Part shown: one piece after another, positions 19,138-28,879 of the stretch
Layout of the letters: every line of letters begins with the position of its first letter
Position numbering within the stretch: the stretch's first letter is position 1
Source of the DNA: CAVXDY01 sp963721335
GTDB taxonomy: Bacteria > Actinomycetota > Thermoleophilia > Miltoncostaeales > Miltoncostaeaceae
Assembly: GCA_963721335.1 (NCBI GenBank)
Contig: CAVRIV010000008.1
Span: 186,001 to 250,000, forward strand
DNA: 64,000 nucleotides
Direction of reading: 5' to 3'
Position numbers and translations under genes: made by a program
The notes under the pieces: model-generated
Told to the model about the DNA's origin: nothing
The model's database searches: none
Seen by the model: only the letters and a program-made list of their open reading frames with translations

Positions 19138-20952
19138 GTGGACCAGCGCCTCATCCGCAACTTCTGCATCATCGCCCACATCGACCACGGCAAGTCGACG
19201 CTGGCCGACCGCATCCTGCAGGCCACCGGGGCGCTGAGCGACCGCGAGATGCGCAGCCAGGTGCTCGACTCGATGGACCTCGAGCGCGAGCGGGGGATCA
19301 CGATCAAGGCACAGGCCGTGCGGGTTCACTACACGGCGTCGGACGGCCAGACCTACCAGCTCAACCTCATCGACACCCCCGGGCACGTGGACTTCAGCTA
19401 CGAGGTCTCGCGCAGCCTGGCCGCCTGCGAGGGCGCGCTGCTGGTGGTGGACGCCAGCCAGGGGATCGAGGCCCAGACGCTGGCGAACACGTACCTCGCG
19501 ATCGAGGGGAACCTCGAGCTGATCCCGGTGCTCAACAAGATCGACCTGCCGGCCGCCGACCCCGAGCTCCACGGGCGGGCGGTGGCCGAGCTGATCGGCG
19601 ACGACCCGGACCGCGTGCTGCGCATCTCCGCCAAGACCGGCGAGGGCGTGCCGGAGGTGCTCGAGGCGATCGTGGCGCGCGTGCCGGCGCCCGCGGGCGA
19701 CCCCGCCGCGCCCGCCCGGGCCCTGATCTTCGACTCGGTCTACGACCAGTACCGGGGCGTCGTGGCCTTCGTCCGGGTGATGGACGGCTCGTTCGCCGAG
19801 GGCGACAAGCTGCTCGCGATGCAGACCGGGCTCGTCGTCGAGGCGGAGCAGATCGGCGTGATGGCGCCCGCGATGGTCCCCACCGGCGCGCTCGGGGCCG
19901 GGGAGACCGGCTACCTCGTGACGGGGCTCAAGAGCCTCGGGGACCTGCGGGTGGGGGACACGCTCACCCGCGTGGCCGACCCCGCCGCCGAGGCGCTCCC
20001 GGGCTACCGCGAGGTCAAGCCGATGGTCTTCTGCGGCCTCTTCCCGGTGGACGCCGACGACTACCCCGACCTGCGCGACGCGCTCGAGAAGCTGTCCCTG
20101 AACGACGCCTCCCTGCGCTGGGAGCCCGAGACCTCGCAGGCGCTCGGGTTCGGCTTCCGCTGCGGGTTCCTCGGGCTCCTGCACATGGACATCGTGCGCG
20201 AGCGCCTGGAGCGCGAGTACGACCTCGAGCTGCTCGCCACGACGCCGAACGTCGAGTACCAGGTCACCGACACGTCCGGCGTCGTGCGCGCCGTGCGCTC
20301 GCCCGGGGAGCTGCCGCCGCCCACCAGCATCGCCGTCATCGAGGAGCCCTACGTGCGGGCCACCATCCTCGTCCCCCAGGACGGGATCGGCGCCGTGATG
20401 GGCCTCTGCCAGGAACGGCGGGGCGTCTTCGTGACCATGGAGCCGATCGAGCACCGCCAGCAGATCGTGTACGACCTGCCGCTGGCCGAGATCGTCCTCG
20501 ACTTCTACGACCAGTTGAAGAGCCGCACCCGCGGCTACGCGTCGCTCGACTACGAGCTGGTGGGCTATCGCGAGAGCCCGCTGGTGAAGCTGGACGTGCT
20601 CCTCGCCGGCGACACGGTCGACGCGCTGTCGATGATCGTGCACCGCGACCAGGCCTACGCCCGCGGCAAGACCCTGGTGGACCGGCTCTTCAAGACCATT
20701 CCCCGGCAGCTCTTCGACGTGCCGGTGCAGGCGGCGATCGGCGGCAAGATCCTGGCCCGCGAGACCGTGAAGGCCAAGCGAAAGGACGTGCTGGCCAAGT
20801 GCTACGGCGGCGACATCAGCCGCAAGCGCAAGCTGCTCGAGCGCCAGAAGGAGGGCAAGAAGCGCATGAAGCAGGTGGGCTCGGTCGAGGTGCCCCAGGA
20901 GGCGTTCCTGTCGGTGCTCCAGATCGGCGACGACGGCCGGAACGGCAAGTGA
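19138..20952 (+). CDS. lepA: Elongation factor 4 (LepA)
   Basis: This ribosome-associated GTPase has 604 residues, the family's normal length. The G1 motif is AHIDHGKST, G2/G3 are ERGITIKAQ and DTPGHVDFS, G4 is NKIDLP, and the LepA-specific C-terminal domain carries KRKDVLAKCYGGDISRKRK. It promotes back-translocation or affects biogenesis of stalled ribosomes. It starts at GTG 19138, and its TGA overlaps the hemW start (GTGA). Confidence 0.97.
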   Translation: MDQRLIRNFCIIAHIDHGKSTLADRILQATGALSDREMRSQVLDSMDLERERGITIKAQAVRVHYTASDGQTYQLNLIDTPGHVDFSYEVSRSLAACEGALLVVDASQGIEAQTLANTYLAIEGNLELIPVLNKIDLPAADPELHGRAVAELIGDDPDRVLRISAKTGEGVPEVLEAIVARVPAPAGDPAAPARALIFDSVYDQYRGVVAFVRVMDGSFAEGDKLLAMQTGLVVEAEQIGVMAPAMVPTGALGAGETGYLVTGLKSLGDLRVGDTLTRVADPAAEALPGYREVKPMVFCGLFPVDADDYPDLRDALEKLSLNDASLRWEPETSQALGFGFRCGFLGLLHMDIVRERLEREYDLELLATTPNVEYQVTDTSGVVRAVRSPGELPPPTSIAVIEEPYVRATILVPQDGIGAVMGLCQERRGVFVTMEPIEHRQQIVYDLPLAEIVLDFYDQLKSRTRGYASLDYELVGYRESPLVKLDVLLAGDTVDALSMIVHRDQAYARGKTLVDRLFKTIPRQLFDVPVQAAIGGKILARETVKAKRKDVLAKCYGGDISRKRKLLERQKEGKKRMKQVGSVEVPQEAFLSVLQIGDDGRNGK

Positions 20953-22049
20953 CCCCCGTCCGCCACCTCTACGTGCACCTGCCGTTCTGCGCATCCCGGT
21001 GCGGCTACTGCGCCTTCGTGGTCGAGGTGGGCGCGCTCGATCGCCGCGACGCCTATCTCGAGGCGCTCGTGGGCGAGCTCGAGCGGGAGTCCCACCTCCT
21101 CGGGCCGCTGGAGACGGTCTACCTCGGCGGCGGGACGCCGACGCTCATGCGCCCGCGCCGGCTGCGGCGGCTGATGGAGGCCGTCCGGCCGCACCTCGCC
21201 GAGGGCGCCGAGGTGAGCATCGAGGCCAACCCCGAGACGGTCGACGGGCCGGCGCTGGCGGAGCTGCGCCGGATGGGCGTGACACGGCTGTCGCTGGGCG
21301 TGCAGTCGTTCCGGCCCCATCTGCTCGGCCCGCTCGACCGCGCCGCGACCCCGGACCAGGCGCGCCGGGCGTTCGGCTGCGCCCGGGCCGCCGGGTTCGA
21401 GGACATCGGGATCGACCTGCTCTTCGCCGTCCCGGGCCAGACGCCGGCCGACCTGGAGGCCGACATGGCCGACGCCCTGGCGCTGGGGCCGGACCACCTC
21501 TCGTGGTACGAGCTCGAGCTGAAGCCCGGCTCTGCCCTGGCCCGCAACGGCACCCCGCCGGCGGACGAGGATGCGTCCGCCGACGCCTACCACCGCATCG
21601 TGGAGGGCCTCGAGGAGGCCGGCTACCGCTGGTACGAGACCGCCAACTTCGCGCGCCCCGGCCACGAGTGCCGCCACAGCCTGGGCTATTGGGACGCGGC
21701 CGACTACCTCGGGATCGGCGTCGGGGCGGTCAGCACCGTGGCCGGCCGCCGCTGGCGCAACGCCCCGGGACTCGCCGGCTACATCGCGGCCTCCACCCGC
21801 GGCGAGCGGCCGCCCAGGACCCACGAGCGCCTCGACGCCGACGACCGCCGCCGTGAGCGCTGGATGCTGGGCCTGCGGCTCGATCGCGCGCTGCCGCTCG
21901 CCTGGGCCGGCCCGCCGGACCGGCCGGAGGCGCTCGAGCGACTGCGCGCGGCCGGCCTCCTGCGGGCCGACGCCGAGTCGATCGCGCTCACGCGCCGGGG
22001 GCGCTTCGTGCAGAACGCCGTGCTGCACGAGCTGATGGAGTACGCGTGA
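20949..22049 (+). CDS. hemW: Radical SAM HemW-like coproporphyrinogen III oxidase family protein
   Basis: The 366-residue radical SAM protein has the cluster motif CASRCGYC after HLYVHLPF, the glycine-rich VYLGGGTPTL, and a HemW-type C-terminal HTH-like domain. HemW acts in heme handling; the oxygen-independent coproporphyrinogen oxidase HemN is a related enzyme. The position between lepA and hrcA is conserved for hemW in Gram-positive bacteria. The start is the GTG overlapping the lepA stop. Its own stop overlaps the hrcA start. Confidence 0.92.
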   Translation: MTPVRHLYVHLPFCASRCGYCAFVVEVGALDRRDAYLEALVGELERESHLLGPLETVYLGGGTPTLMRPRRLRRLMEAVRPHLAEGAEVSIEANPETVDGPALAELRRMGVTRLSLGVQSFRPHLLGPLDRAATPDQARRAFGCARAAGFEDIGIDLLFAVPGQTPADLEADMADALALGPDHLSWYELELKPGSALARNGTPPADEDASADAYHRIVEGLEEAGYRWYETANFARPGHECRHSLGYWDAADYLGIGVGAVSTVAGRRWRNAPGLAGYIAASTRGERPPRTHERLDADDRRRERWMLGLRLDRALPLAWAGPPDRPEALERLRAAGLLRADAESIALTRRGRFVQNAVLHELMEYA

Positions 22050-23125
22050 GCGACGAGACGCCGGCGGAGGGCGAGGAGGCGCGGGGGGACTCCGAGCTGC
22101 GCCCGCGCCAGGAGGTGATCCTGCGCACGGTGATCGAGGAGCACATCGTCACCGGGGTGCCGGTGGGCAGCAAGAACATCGCCGGCCGGCAGGGGATCGA
22201 CTTCGCCGCGTCCACGGTGCGCTACGAGCTCGCGCGGCTCGAGGAGCTGGGATTCCTCGACCATCCCCACACCTCGGCGGGGCGGGTGCCCACGGATCGC
22301 GGATACCGCTACTACGTCAACACCCTGCTGACCCGCGACCCGCCCGCTCAACCGCCCGCGGTGGTCGAGAGCGCGCTGGACCTCACGGAGATGCGGCGAG
22401 AGGTCGACGCCGCTCTGACGCGGCTGGCGGACGTCGTGGCCCAGGTGACCAACCTCCTGAGCATCGTGACGGCGCCGCCGCCCGAGTCGTCCACCCTGCG
22501 CCACGTGGAGGTGCTCCAGCTCCAGCCCCAGCTGGTGATGGTGGTGGCCATCACCTCCACGGGAGCGGTCACCAAGCGCGTGTTCGCGTTCGAGGGCGCG
22601 GTCAACCCCGGGCTCTGCGAGTGGGCCGGCGCCTTCCTCAACGAGCGCGTCGCCGGGCTCGCGGTCGGCGCGCGGATGATCGAGAGCCGCCTCGCCGACC
22701 CGTCGCTGTCCACCCAGGAGCGGACGTTCCTGGAGGTGCTGGCGCCGGCGCTCACCGATCTCGACGTCGGGGGCGCCGGCAGCATCTTCGTGGGCGGGCG
22801 GGCCCGCTTCCTGGCCGAGCAGCGGCACCTGGACCTGATGGCGATCGACTCGCTCATGGAGAGCCTGGAGGAGCGCTACGCCCTGCTCGCCCTCCTGCGC
22901 GGGGCCCTCAGCCGCAACGAGGTCTACCTGCGCATCGGGACGGAGCTCCCGGACCAGAGCCTCGCGGGGCTCAGCATGGTCGCGGCCAACTACGGTGTAC
23001 CGCGCCGGAACCTGGGGACCGTGTCGCTGTTCGGGCCCACCAGGATGGACTATCGGCTCGCCATGGCGACGGTGCGCGGGGCGGCGCAGATCCTGTCGCG
23101 CTACGTCGAGGGGGTGTACGAGTAG
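22046..23125 (+). CDS. hrcA: Heat-inducible transcription repressor HrcA
   Basis: HrcA represses chaperone genes by binding CIRCE operators. The 359-residue protein shows the N-terminal winged helix (LRPRQEVILRTVIEEHIVTG, VPVGSKNIAGR), the HTSAGRVPTDRGYRYYV motif, and the C-terminal dimer domain with GAAQILSRYVEGVYE. No CIRCE inverted repeat is visible before dnaJ downstream or before hrcA itself, so its targets are probably elsewhere. It starts at the GTG overlapping the hemW stop. Confidence 0.95.
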   Translation: MSDETPAEGEEARGDSELRPRQEVILRTVIEEHIVTGVPVGSKNIAGRQGIDFAASTVRYELARLEELGFLDHPHTSAGRVPTDRGYRYYVNTLLTRDPPAQPPAVVESALDLTEMRREVDAALTRLADVVAQVTNLLSIVTAPPPESSTLRHVEVLQLQPQLVMVVAITSTGAVTKRVFAFEGAVNPGLCEWAGAFLNERVAGLAVGARMIESRLADPSLSTQERTFLEVLAPALTDLDVGGAGSIFVGGRARFLAEQRHLDLMAIDSLMESLEERYALLALLRGALSRNEVYLRIGTELPDQSLAGLSMVAANYGVPRRNLGTVSLFGPTRMDYRLAMATVRGAAQILSRYVEGVYE

Positions 23126-23811
23126 TGGCGGAGCCGATCGACGACCGGTACGAGATCCTCGAGGTCTGGCGCCGTCCCCTGCGCGGCGACGCGAGCGCGG
23201 CCGTGCGGGTGCTCGCGAAGATCGAGGCGGGCGCCTACGGCCCCGAGGAGTACGCGGTGGGCATCAGCACGCGCCCGGACGCCCAGCTCTCGCCGCTGCT
23301 CGACGACTCCGACCTCTTCACCGGCCTGTCGTTCGCCGAGGCCCACTGGGTGGCCGCCGTCCTCGCGAGCGCCGCCGACCGGGTGGAGGACGCCGAGAGC
23401 CTGCTCTTCGACCTGCGCGTGCCGGTCGACCAGGCCTGGCGCGAGGTGGAGCTGGCGTCGGAGGTGGTGGAGCCGGGCGGCCTGCGCTCGGCCCCGATCG
23501 TGCCCTGGGAGCCCCACGAGAGCGTCACCGGGTCCAGCCGCTACGCCATCGCCACCTACACCCTGGACTGCGGGCACCAGGCGGTCGAGTTGCTGCGCCA
23601 GGACGCCGATGCCGCGCCGTTCTGGGTCGAGGACGGCTCGGTGGACCACGTCGTCGCCCGCGACGCCCGCTCGCTGCGCAGCCTGATCCACGACGCGAAG
23701 AACCTCGAGGCGGTGCAGAAGCTCATCGAGGAGGCCCAGGCGAGCCTCGCCCATCACCCCGACGAGGACGACGAGCACGACCTCGACGAGGACGATCGAG
23801 AGCGCGACTGA
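23125..23811 (+). CDS. Unrecognised acidic protein between hrcA and plsC
   Basis: The GTG start shares a base with the hrcA stop, so it is probably cotranslated with hrcA. The product has 228 residues. It opens with IDDRYEILEVWRRPLRGDAS and ends with a very acidic tail (DEDDEHDLDEDDRERD). No membrane helix, signal peptide or catalytic motif is apparent. I do not recognise the family. Its place in the heat-shock operon suggests a housekeeping or chaperone-linked role, by context only. Confidence 0.65.
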   Translation: MAEPIDDRYEILEVWRRPLRGDASAAVRVLAKIEAGAYGPEEYAVGISTRPDAQLSPLLDDSDLFTGLSFAEAHWVAAVLASAADRVEDAESLLFDLRVPVDQAWREVELASEVVEPGGLRSAPIVPWEPHESVTGSSRYAIATYTLDCGHQAVELLRQDADAAPFWVEDGSVDHVVARDARSLRSLIHDAKNLEAVQKLIEEAQASLAHHPDEDDEHDLDEDDRERD

Positions 23812-23860
23812 CGCGCTCCGCGCATCCATCCGCCCGCGCCCGAGGAGCGAATGAGGTGCG

Positions 23861-24517
23861 GTGCTCGACTCCCTGATCTGGCTCGTCTCCCGCATGACGG
23901 TGCTGCCCCTCGTGCACGCGCCGCCCCTGCGGCTGCGGCGCAGCGGCACCGAGCACCTGCCCCGGGAGGGCGCCCTCCTCCTCGTGTGCAACCACGTCTC
24001 CATCGCGGACCCGATCGTGCTGATGGCCGCCGCCCGCCCTCGCCGCACGGCGATGATGGCCAAGTCGGAGCTCTTCAAGATCCGCACGCTGGCCTGGTAC
24101 CTGCGGCGCCTCCGGGCGTTCCCGGTCCGGCGCGCGACGGCGGACGTGGCCGCCGTGCGGCACGCCATCCGCGTGCTCGACCAGGGGGAGTGCGTGGTCG
24201 TGTACCCGGAGGGGTGGGTCCACCGCAGCGGGATCATGGGCAAGGGGCACCCCGGCGCCGGGATGCTGGCCCTCCGCGAGGGCGTCACCGTCGTTCCCGT
24301 GGTCACCTGGGACACGCAGCTCTTCCGGGGTCCGGCCCGGGTCTTCTTCGGGCCGGCCATCGACATGTCCGACATCGCGCCCGGGCCGCGGAAGCGGCGA
24401 AACCGCGAGGCCACCGACCGGATCATGGCCGTCCTCTGCGGGATGGTGGCCCGCGCCGGAGGGCCCGTGCAGGACCCCCCGGTGGGCCCACCCGATCCCG
24501 AGACCGGCGCGCGGTGA
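23861..24517 (+). CDS. plsC: 1-acyl-sn-glycerol-3-phosphate acyltransferase (PlsC family)
   Basis: The 218-residue protein carries the PlsC motifs in order: HxxxxD in CNHVSIADPIV, the FPVRR stretch, and the phosphate-binding VVYPEGWVHRSG. It would acylate lysophosphatidic acid in phospholipid synthesis at the inner membrane face. A hydrophobic N-terminal segment could anchor it. The start GTG 23861 follows GAGGAGCG. It is the last intact gene before the stretch rich in frame breaks. Confidence 0.88.
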   Translation: MLDSLIWLVSRMTVLPLVHAPPLRLRRSGTEHLPREGALLLVCNHVSIADPIVLMAAARPRRTAMMAKSELFKIRTLAWYLRRLRAFPVRRATADVAAVRHAIRVLDQGECVVVYPEGWVHRSGIMGKGHPGAGMLALREGVTVVPVVTWDTQLFRGPARVFFGPAIDMSDIAPGPRKRRNREATDRIMAVLCGMVARAGGPVQDPPVGPPDPETGAR

Positions 24518-24589
24518 TGGCGCCCGGACGCCCGCCCAGCGGCGGCGTCTCGGCGGCGGCCCGGCGCGCTAATCTCCTCGACGGCATCG

Positions 24590-25700
24590 ATGAAGCGCGA
24601 CTACTACGAGATCCTGGGCGTCCCGCGCGACGCCTCCGAGGACGCGATCAAGAAGGCCTTCCGCGCGAGGGCCCGCGAGCTGCATCCCGACGTCAACCCG
24701 GACCCCACGGCCGAGGCGCAGTTCAAGGAGGCGGCCGAGGCCTACGAGGCGCTCTCGAACGCCGAGACCCGCGCCATCTACGACCGCTATGGCCACGACG
24801 GCCTGCGCGGGCGGGGCGGCGGGGCGACCGACTTCGCCGACTTCGGCTCGTTCCAGGACCTGTTCGACGCCTTCTTCGGCGGTGACGTGTTCGGCCGCCG
24901 CGGCGGCGGTCGCCGCGGGGGCGACGACGTGGCCGTCACCGTCCGGCTGACGTTCGTCGAGTCGGCTCTCGGAAAGGCGCGAGCGGCTGGACTACGAGAT
25001 CGTGGCCGCCTGCGAGACCTGCGAGGGCTCGGGCGGAGCGCCGGAGAGCGAGATCGTCCGCTGCGCCACCTGCGGCGGCCAGGGCCAGGTGCGCCGGGTC
25101 GCGCGCACGCCCATTCGGCCAGATCGTGCGCACCGAGGTCTGCTCGGAATGCCACGGCGAGGGCGACACGCCCTCGGTGCCGTGCGCCGACTGCCGTGGG
25201 CGCGGCCGCCGTCCCTCGCGCCAGTCGATCGAGGTCAACATCCCGGCCGGCATCGCCAACGACCAGCGCATCCGGATGACCGGGCAGGGGGCGGCCGGAG
25301 AGCGCGGGGCGCCGCGAGGCGACCTCTACGTCCACGTGCAGGTGACCGAGGACCGCGCTTCCGGCGCGAGGGCCTCGACGTGGTCACGCGCGTGGCGGTG
25401 CCGGTCACCGACGCGATGGTCGGCGCGACGGTGACCGTGCCGACGGTGGACGGCGACGCCGAGGTCGAGCTCCGCCCCGGCACCCAGCCGGGCGACGAGT
25501 ACGTGCTGCGCGGCAAGGGCTTCCCGGCGCTCGGCTCCCGCGGACGCGGCGACCAGCGGGTGGTGGTGGAGGTGCGGGTGCCCCGGGTGCAGACCGAGGA
25601 CGGCCGGGCCGCCGTGGAGCGCCTCGCCGAGAACCTCGACGCCCGCAGCTACCGCGAGGACGAGGGGTTCTTCGACCGTCTCAAGCACGCCTTCCGCTGA
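24590..25700 (+). CDS. dnaJ: Chaperone DnaJ, three apparent frameshifts
   Basis: The J-domain is intact (DYYEILGVPRDASEDAIKKA, HPD motif), followed by the Gly/Phe linker. The zinc-binding CxxCxGxG repeats (CETCEGSGG, CATCGGQG, CSECHGEG, CADCRGRG) and the C-terminal substrate domain (GLDVVTRVAVPVTDAM) then fall in different frames. Breaks lie near 24979, 25113 and 25355; the first two are explained by one extra base each. With these corrected it is a normal DnaJ of about 370 residues, cochaperone of DnaK. TAATCT at 24570-24575 is a possible -10. Confidence 0.9.
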
Positions 25701-25722
25701 GCCCCGCGCCACGCCGGCGCTG

Positions 25723-26540
25723 GTGCGGCTGACCGTCGAGGTCCTCCGGCCGACGCCGAGCGCGCGATGGCCGCCGGCGTGCGCGGTGCTCGGCTACGGG
25801 TGCCGGGAGCGGGACCTTCCCGGCGGGCTCGTGGCCCTCGACTTCTGGGTGCCGCCGGCCCGGCCGGCGGGGCCGCCGGCCGTCTCGAGCGCGCGGTGGG
25901 CTCGGCGGCGCTGGCCGAGGCGTGCGCGCCGAGGAGGAGGACCCCTCGTGGGGCGACGCCATGCGCGCCTTCCACCGCCCGGTGGAGATCGCGGGCCGGC
26001 TGCTCGTGCGGCCCGCCCTGGGACGATCCGCGCCCGCCGCTGCTCGGACGTGGTGATCGACCCGGGCATGGCCTTCGGCACCGCCCAGCACCCCACCACC
26101 CGGGCGTGCCTGGAGCTGCTCGCCGCGCTCCCGGCGGCCGGCTCCCTGCTCGACGCCGGGTGCGGATCGGGGGTGCTCGCGATCGCGGCCCGGCGGCTCG
26201 GGCTTCGACCCGGTGTGGGCGCTCGACCATGACCCGCTCGCGGTGGAGGCGACCCTCGCCAACGAGCGGCGCAACCGCGTGGGCCTGCGCGTCGCCCGGC
26301 GCACGATCGGGGCCGACCCCCTGCCCGCCGCTCACGCCGTGGTCGCCAACCTCACGGCCACGGGCCTGGCCGTGCTGGCCGGCGCGCTCCCGCGGCCCGC
26401 GCCGCGGTGGCTGGTCGCCTCGGGGCTGCGTCCCGGCGAGGTGTCGGCGCACGGCCGCCCGTTTCGCGCCGCTCGGACTGTCCCTGTCGCGGGAGATCGT
26501 GGACGACGGCTGGGCGAGCGTGCTGCTGGAGCGCTCGTGA
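25723..26540 (+). CDS. prmA: Ribosomal protein L11 methyltransferase, about eight frame breaks
   Basis: PrmA methylates ribosomal protein L11. The pieces assemble in order across three frames: VRLTVEVLR, GGLVALDFWVPPA, VRAEEEDPSWGDAMRAFHRP, then the SAM-dependent core DVVIDPGMAFGTAQHPTTRA, SLLDAGCGSGVLAIAARRLG and VVANLTATG, ending in GLSLSREIVDDGWAS. Breaks fall near 25748, 25791, 25870, 25921, 26014, 26047, 26203 and 26462, mostly single extra bases. All motifs survive, so the gene is almost certainly functional in the organism. It ends with a 4 bp overlap with rsmE. Confidence 0.85.
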
Positions 26541-27290
26541 GGCACACCTTCCGCTATCTCGTGACGGATCCCCCCGAGGCCGGGGCCGAGGTGACGCTCT
26601 CGCCCGCCGACTCCCACCACCTGGCGCGGGTGGTGCGCCGCCGTCCGGGCGACGCGGTCGAGCTCATCGACGGGGCGGGCACGCCGCTGGGCCGCCGTGG
26701 TGGTCGAGGCGGGCGACCGGGCGCGGGTGCGCGTGGAGTCCGCGAGCGCCGCGCCCGCGCCGCCCGTGTCCGTGATCCTGTACCAGGGGCTCATCGACGG
26801 GGGGCGCCTGGACACCGTGGTGGAGAAGGCGGCGGAGCTCGGGGTGGAGGAGGTGGCGGTGGTGGTGACCGAGCGGGCACGCCGCGTGCCCGGCGCCGAC
26901 GCCTGGGAGCGCCGCCGGCAGCGCCTGATGCGGGTGGCCGAGAGCGCGGCCCGCCAGTCCGGGCAGGCGCGGCTGCCACGCCTGCGGGGACTGGTACCGT
27001 TCCCGGAAGTCGTGAGCGAGATCCCCGCCGGGGAGGGCTACCTGATCGACCCCCGAGGCGATGCGTCGTTGTCGTCGGCCCTCACGGGCCGGGAGGGCGC
27101 ACCGGCGCGCGTGAGCCTGGTGGTGGGCCCGGAGGCGGGGTTCGGCGACGCCGAGGTCGCCCTCGCCCGCGCCGCGGGCGTGGCGGTGTGCGGGCTGGGT
27201 GACGCCATCCTGCGCGCCGAGACGGCCGCCCTGGTGGCCGTGTCCCTGGCCCTGGCCGCCGGCGGGGCCCTCGGGGCGGGGGCCCCGTGA
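26537..27290 (+). CDS. rsmE: 16S rRNA m3U1498 methyltransferase, one frame break
   Basis: RsmE is a SPOUT methyltransferase acting on U1498 of 16S rRNA. The N-terminal PUA-like part (FRYLVTDPPEAGAEVTL, SHHLARVVRRRPGD) and the catalytic part (VEKAAELGVEEVAVVVTERA, AESAARQSGQARLP, VVGPEAGFGDAEV, LGDAILRAETAALVA) are both clear. The frame changes near 26693 by one extra C. The gene overlaps prmA and mtaB by 4 bp each. Confidence 0.9.
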
Positions 27291-28537
27291 GCTCCGGCAC
27301 GCGCTTCTCGGTCCGCTTCCTCGGCTGCAAGGTGAGCCAGGCGGACGCGGCGCTGATCCGCGACGCGCTGCGCGACGCCGGCCACGTGGAGACCGCCCCG
27401 GAGGCGGCCGAGGTGCACGTGGTCAACACCTGCGCGCTCACCGTCGAGGCCGAGCGCAAGAGCCGGCGCGAGGCCAACCGGGGCGCGCGGCGCGGCCGTG
27501 TGTTCGTGTCGGGCTGCGCCGTGAACCTGAACGCCGCCCAGTTCGCGGGGCCGTCGGTGACCACCCTCCCGGGATCCGCCGACCGGGCCGCGCAGGAGAT
27601 CGTGGAGATCCTGGGCGGCGGCCGGCCGGTCGCCTGCGCCGACGACGCCCCGCGCGCCCCCGGCCGCACGCGGGCGTTCCTGAAGGTGCAGAACGGGTGC
27701 GACTCGGGGTGCGCCTTCTGCATCATCCCGACCACCCGCGGCGCGGCCGAGAGCCGGCCGCTCGGGCGCGTGCTCGCCGATGCCCGCCGCCGGCTGGCGG
27801 AGGGGCACCCCGAGCTGGTGCTGACCGGCATCAACATCGGCACCTACCGCGACCCGGCCACCGGCGCCGGCCTGGCCGACCTCGTGCGCGCCGTGGGCGC
27901 CGTCGAGGGGCTCTCCCGGCTGCGCATCTCGTCGATCGAGCCGGGCACCGTGGACGACCGCCTGCTGGCCGCCGTGTCCGAGACCGCGGTCGTCGCGCCC
28001 CACCTGCACATCCCGCTGCAGTCCGGCGATCCGGGCGTGCTGCGGGCGATGGGCCGGTCCTACGACCCGGACGAGTACGTGACGGCCTGCCTCCGGGTCC
28101 GGGAGGCCCTGCCCGGGGTCAACCTCACCACCGACGCGATCGTCGGCTTCCCGGGCGAGGACGAGGCCGCATTTCGCCGCACCGCCCGGGTGGTGCAGGA
28201 TCTGGCCATGGGAAAGGTCCACGTCTTCCCGTACTCCCCGCGTCCCGGCACGCCGGCCGCCGCCATGCCCGGTCGCCCGGCGCCGCAGGAGCTGCGGGAC
28301 CGGTCGCGGCGCCTGCGCGACCTCTCCGACCGACTCGGCTTCGCCCGCCGCCGGGAGAGGGTGGGCAGCCGGGACGAGGTGCTGGTGGAGAAGCGCCACG
28401 AGGACGGCACCCTGTCGGGCCTCGGGGCGGACTACAGCCGGTTCGTGCTCCCGGCGGGATCCGGTGGGCCGGGGGAGATGGTGCCGGTCGTGGTCGCGGG
28501 CGTCGCCGGCGAGCACCTCGAGGGGCGGCCCGCGTGA
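27287..28537 (+). CDS. mtaB: tRNA t6A37 methylthiotransferase MtaB family
   Basis: The 416-residue protein is intact although its neighbours are full of frame breaks. It is a MiaB-like radical SAM enzyme. The N-terminal UPF0004 domain has FLGCKVSQADA and NTCALTVEAERKSRR, the radical SAM cluster is CDSGCAFCIIPTTRG, and the barrel includes ISSIEPGTVDD and LHIPLQSGDPGVL. It lacks a recognisable RNA methylase site beyond a TRAM-like tail. It adds a methylthio group to t6A at position 37 of tRNAs. It overlaps its neighbours by 4 bp at both ends. Confidence 0.9.
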   Translation: MSSGTRFSVRFLGCKVSQADAALIRDALRDAGHVETAPEAAEVHVVNTCALTVEAERKSRREANRGARRGRVFVSGCAVNLNAAQFAGPSVTTLPGSADRAAQEIVEILGGGRPVACADDAPRAPGRTRAFLKVQNGCDSGCAFCIIPTTRGAAESRPLGRVLADARRRLAEGHPELVLTGINIGTYRDPATGAGLADLVRAVGAVEGLSRLRISSIEPGTVDDRLLAAVSETAVVAPHLHIPLQSGDPGVLRAMGRSYDPDEYVTACLRVREALPGVNLTTDAIVGFPGEDEAAFRRTARVVQDLAMGKVHVFPYSPRPGTPAAAMPGRPAPQELRDRSRRLRDLSDRLGFARRRERVGSRDEVLVEKRHEDGTLSGLGADYSRFVLPAGSGGPGEMVPVVVAGVAGEHLEGRPA

Positions 28538-28879
28538 CCGATTGCCTCTTCTGCCGCATCGTCGCGGGCGAGATCCCGGCCACGATCGTGCAGCCGCGGC
28601 GACGGCTTCCTGGCCTTCGAGGACATCGCCCCCAAGGCGCCGGTGCACCTGCTGGTGATCCCCGAGCGCCACGTCGCACTCGATCGCGGACGTCGCGAGC
28701 CTCGACGACGCAGGAGCGGGCGGCCATGCTGCCCTTCATCGCCGACGTCGCCAGCGAGCCGGCCTCGACGGCTCGGGCTACCGGGTCACCACGAACCACG
28801 GGCCGGACGCCCGCCAGAGCGTCTTCCACCTGCACTGGCACGTCATGGGCGGGACCCGGCTATCGGCGACACGATGTGA
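28534..28879 (+). CDS. HIT family hydrolase, about five frame breaks
   Basis: Small histidine-triad nucleotide-binding protein of about 115 residues. The pieces CLFCRIVAGEIPATIV, GFLAFEDIAPKAPVHLLVIP, GYRVTTNHGPDARQSVFH and the triad HLHWHVMGG are all present. Breaks lie near 28597, 28683, 28708, 28765 and 28850; those at 28683 and 28708 look like single extra A bases. The likely activity is hydrolysis of purine nucleoside phosphoramidates. The C-terminus is taken at the TGA overlapping the phoH start. Confidence 0.85.

Noticed and set aside
22000..24590. CIRCE operator near hrcA or dnaJ
   Set aside because: I found no TTAGCACTC-type inverted repeat before either gene.
24977..26700. Programmed frameshifting or a fixed-period insertion pattern
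   Set aside because: Breaks are irregularly spaced, differ in inserted base and context, and show no slippery heptamer or constant period.
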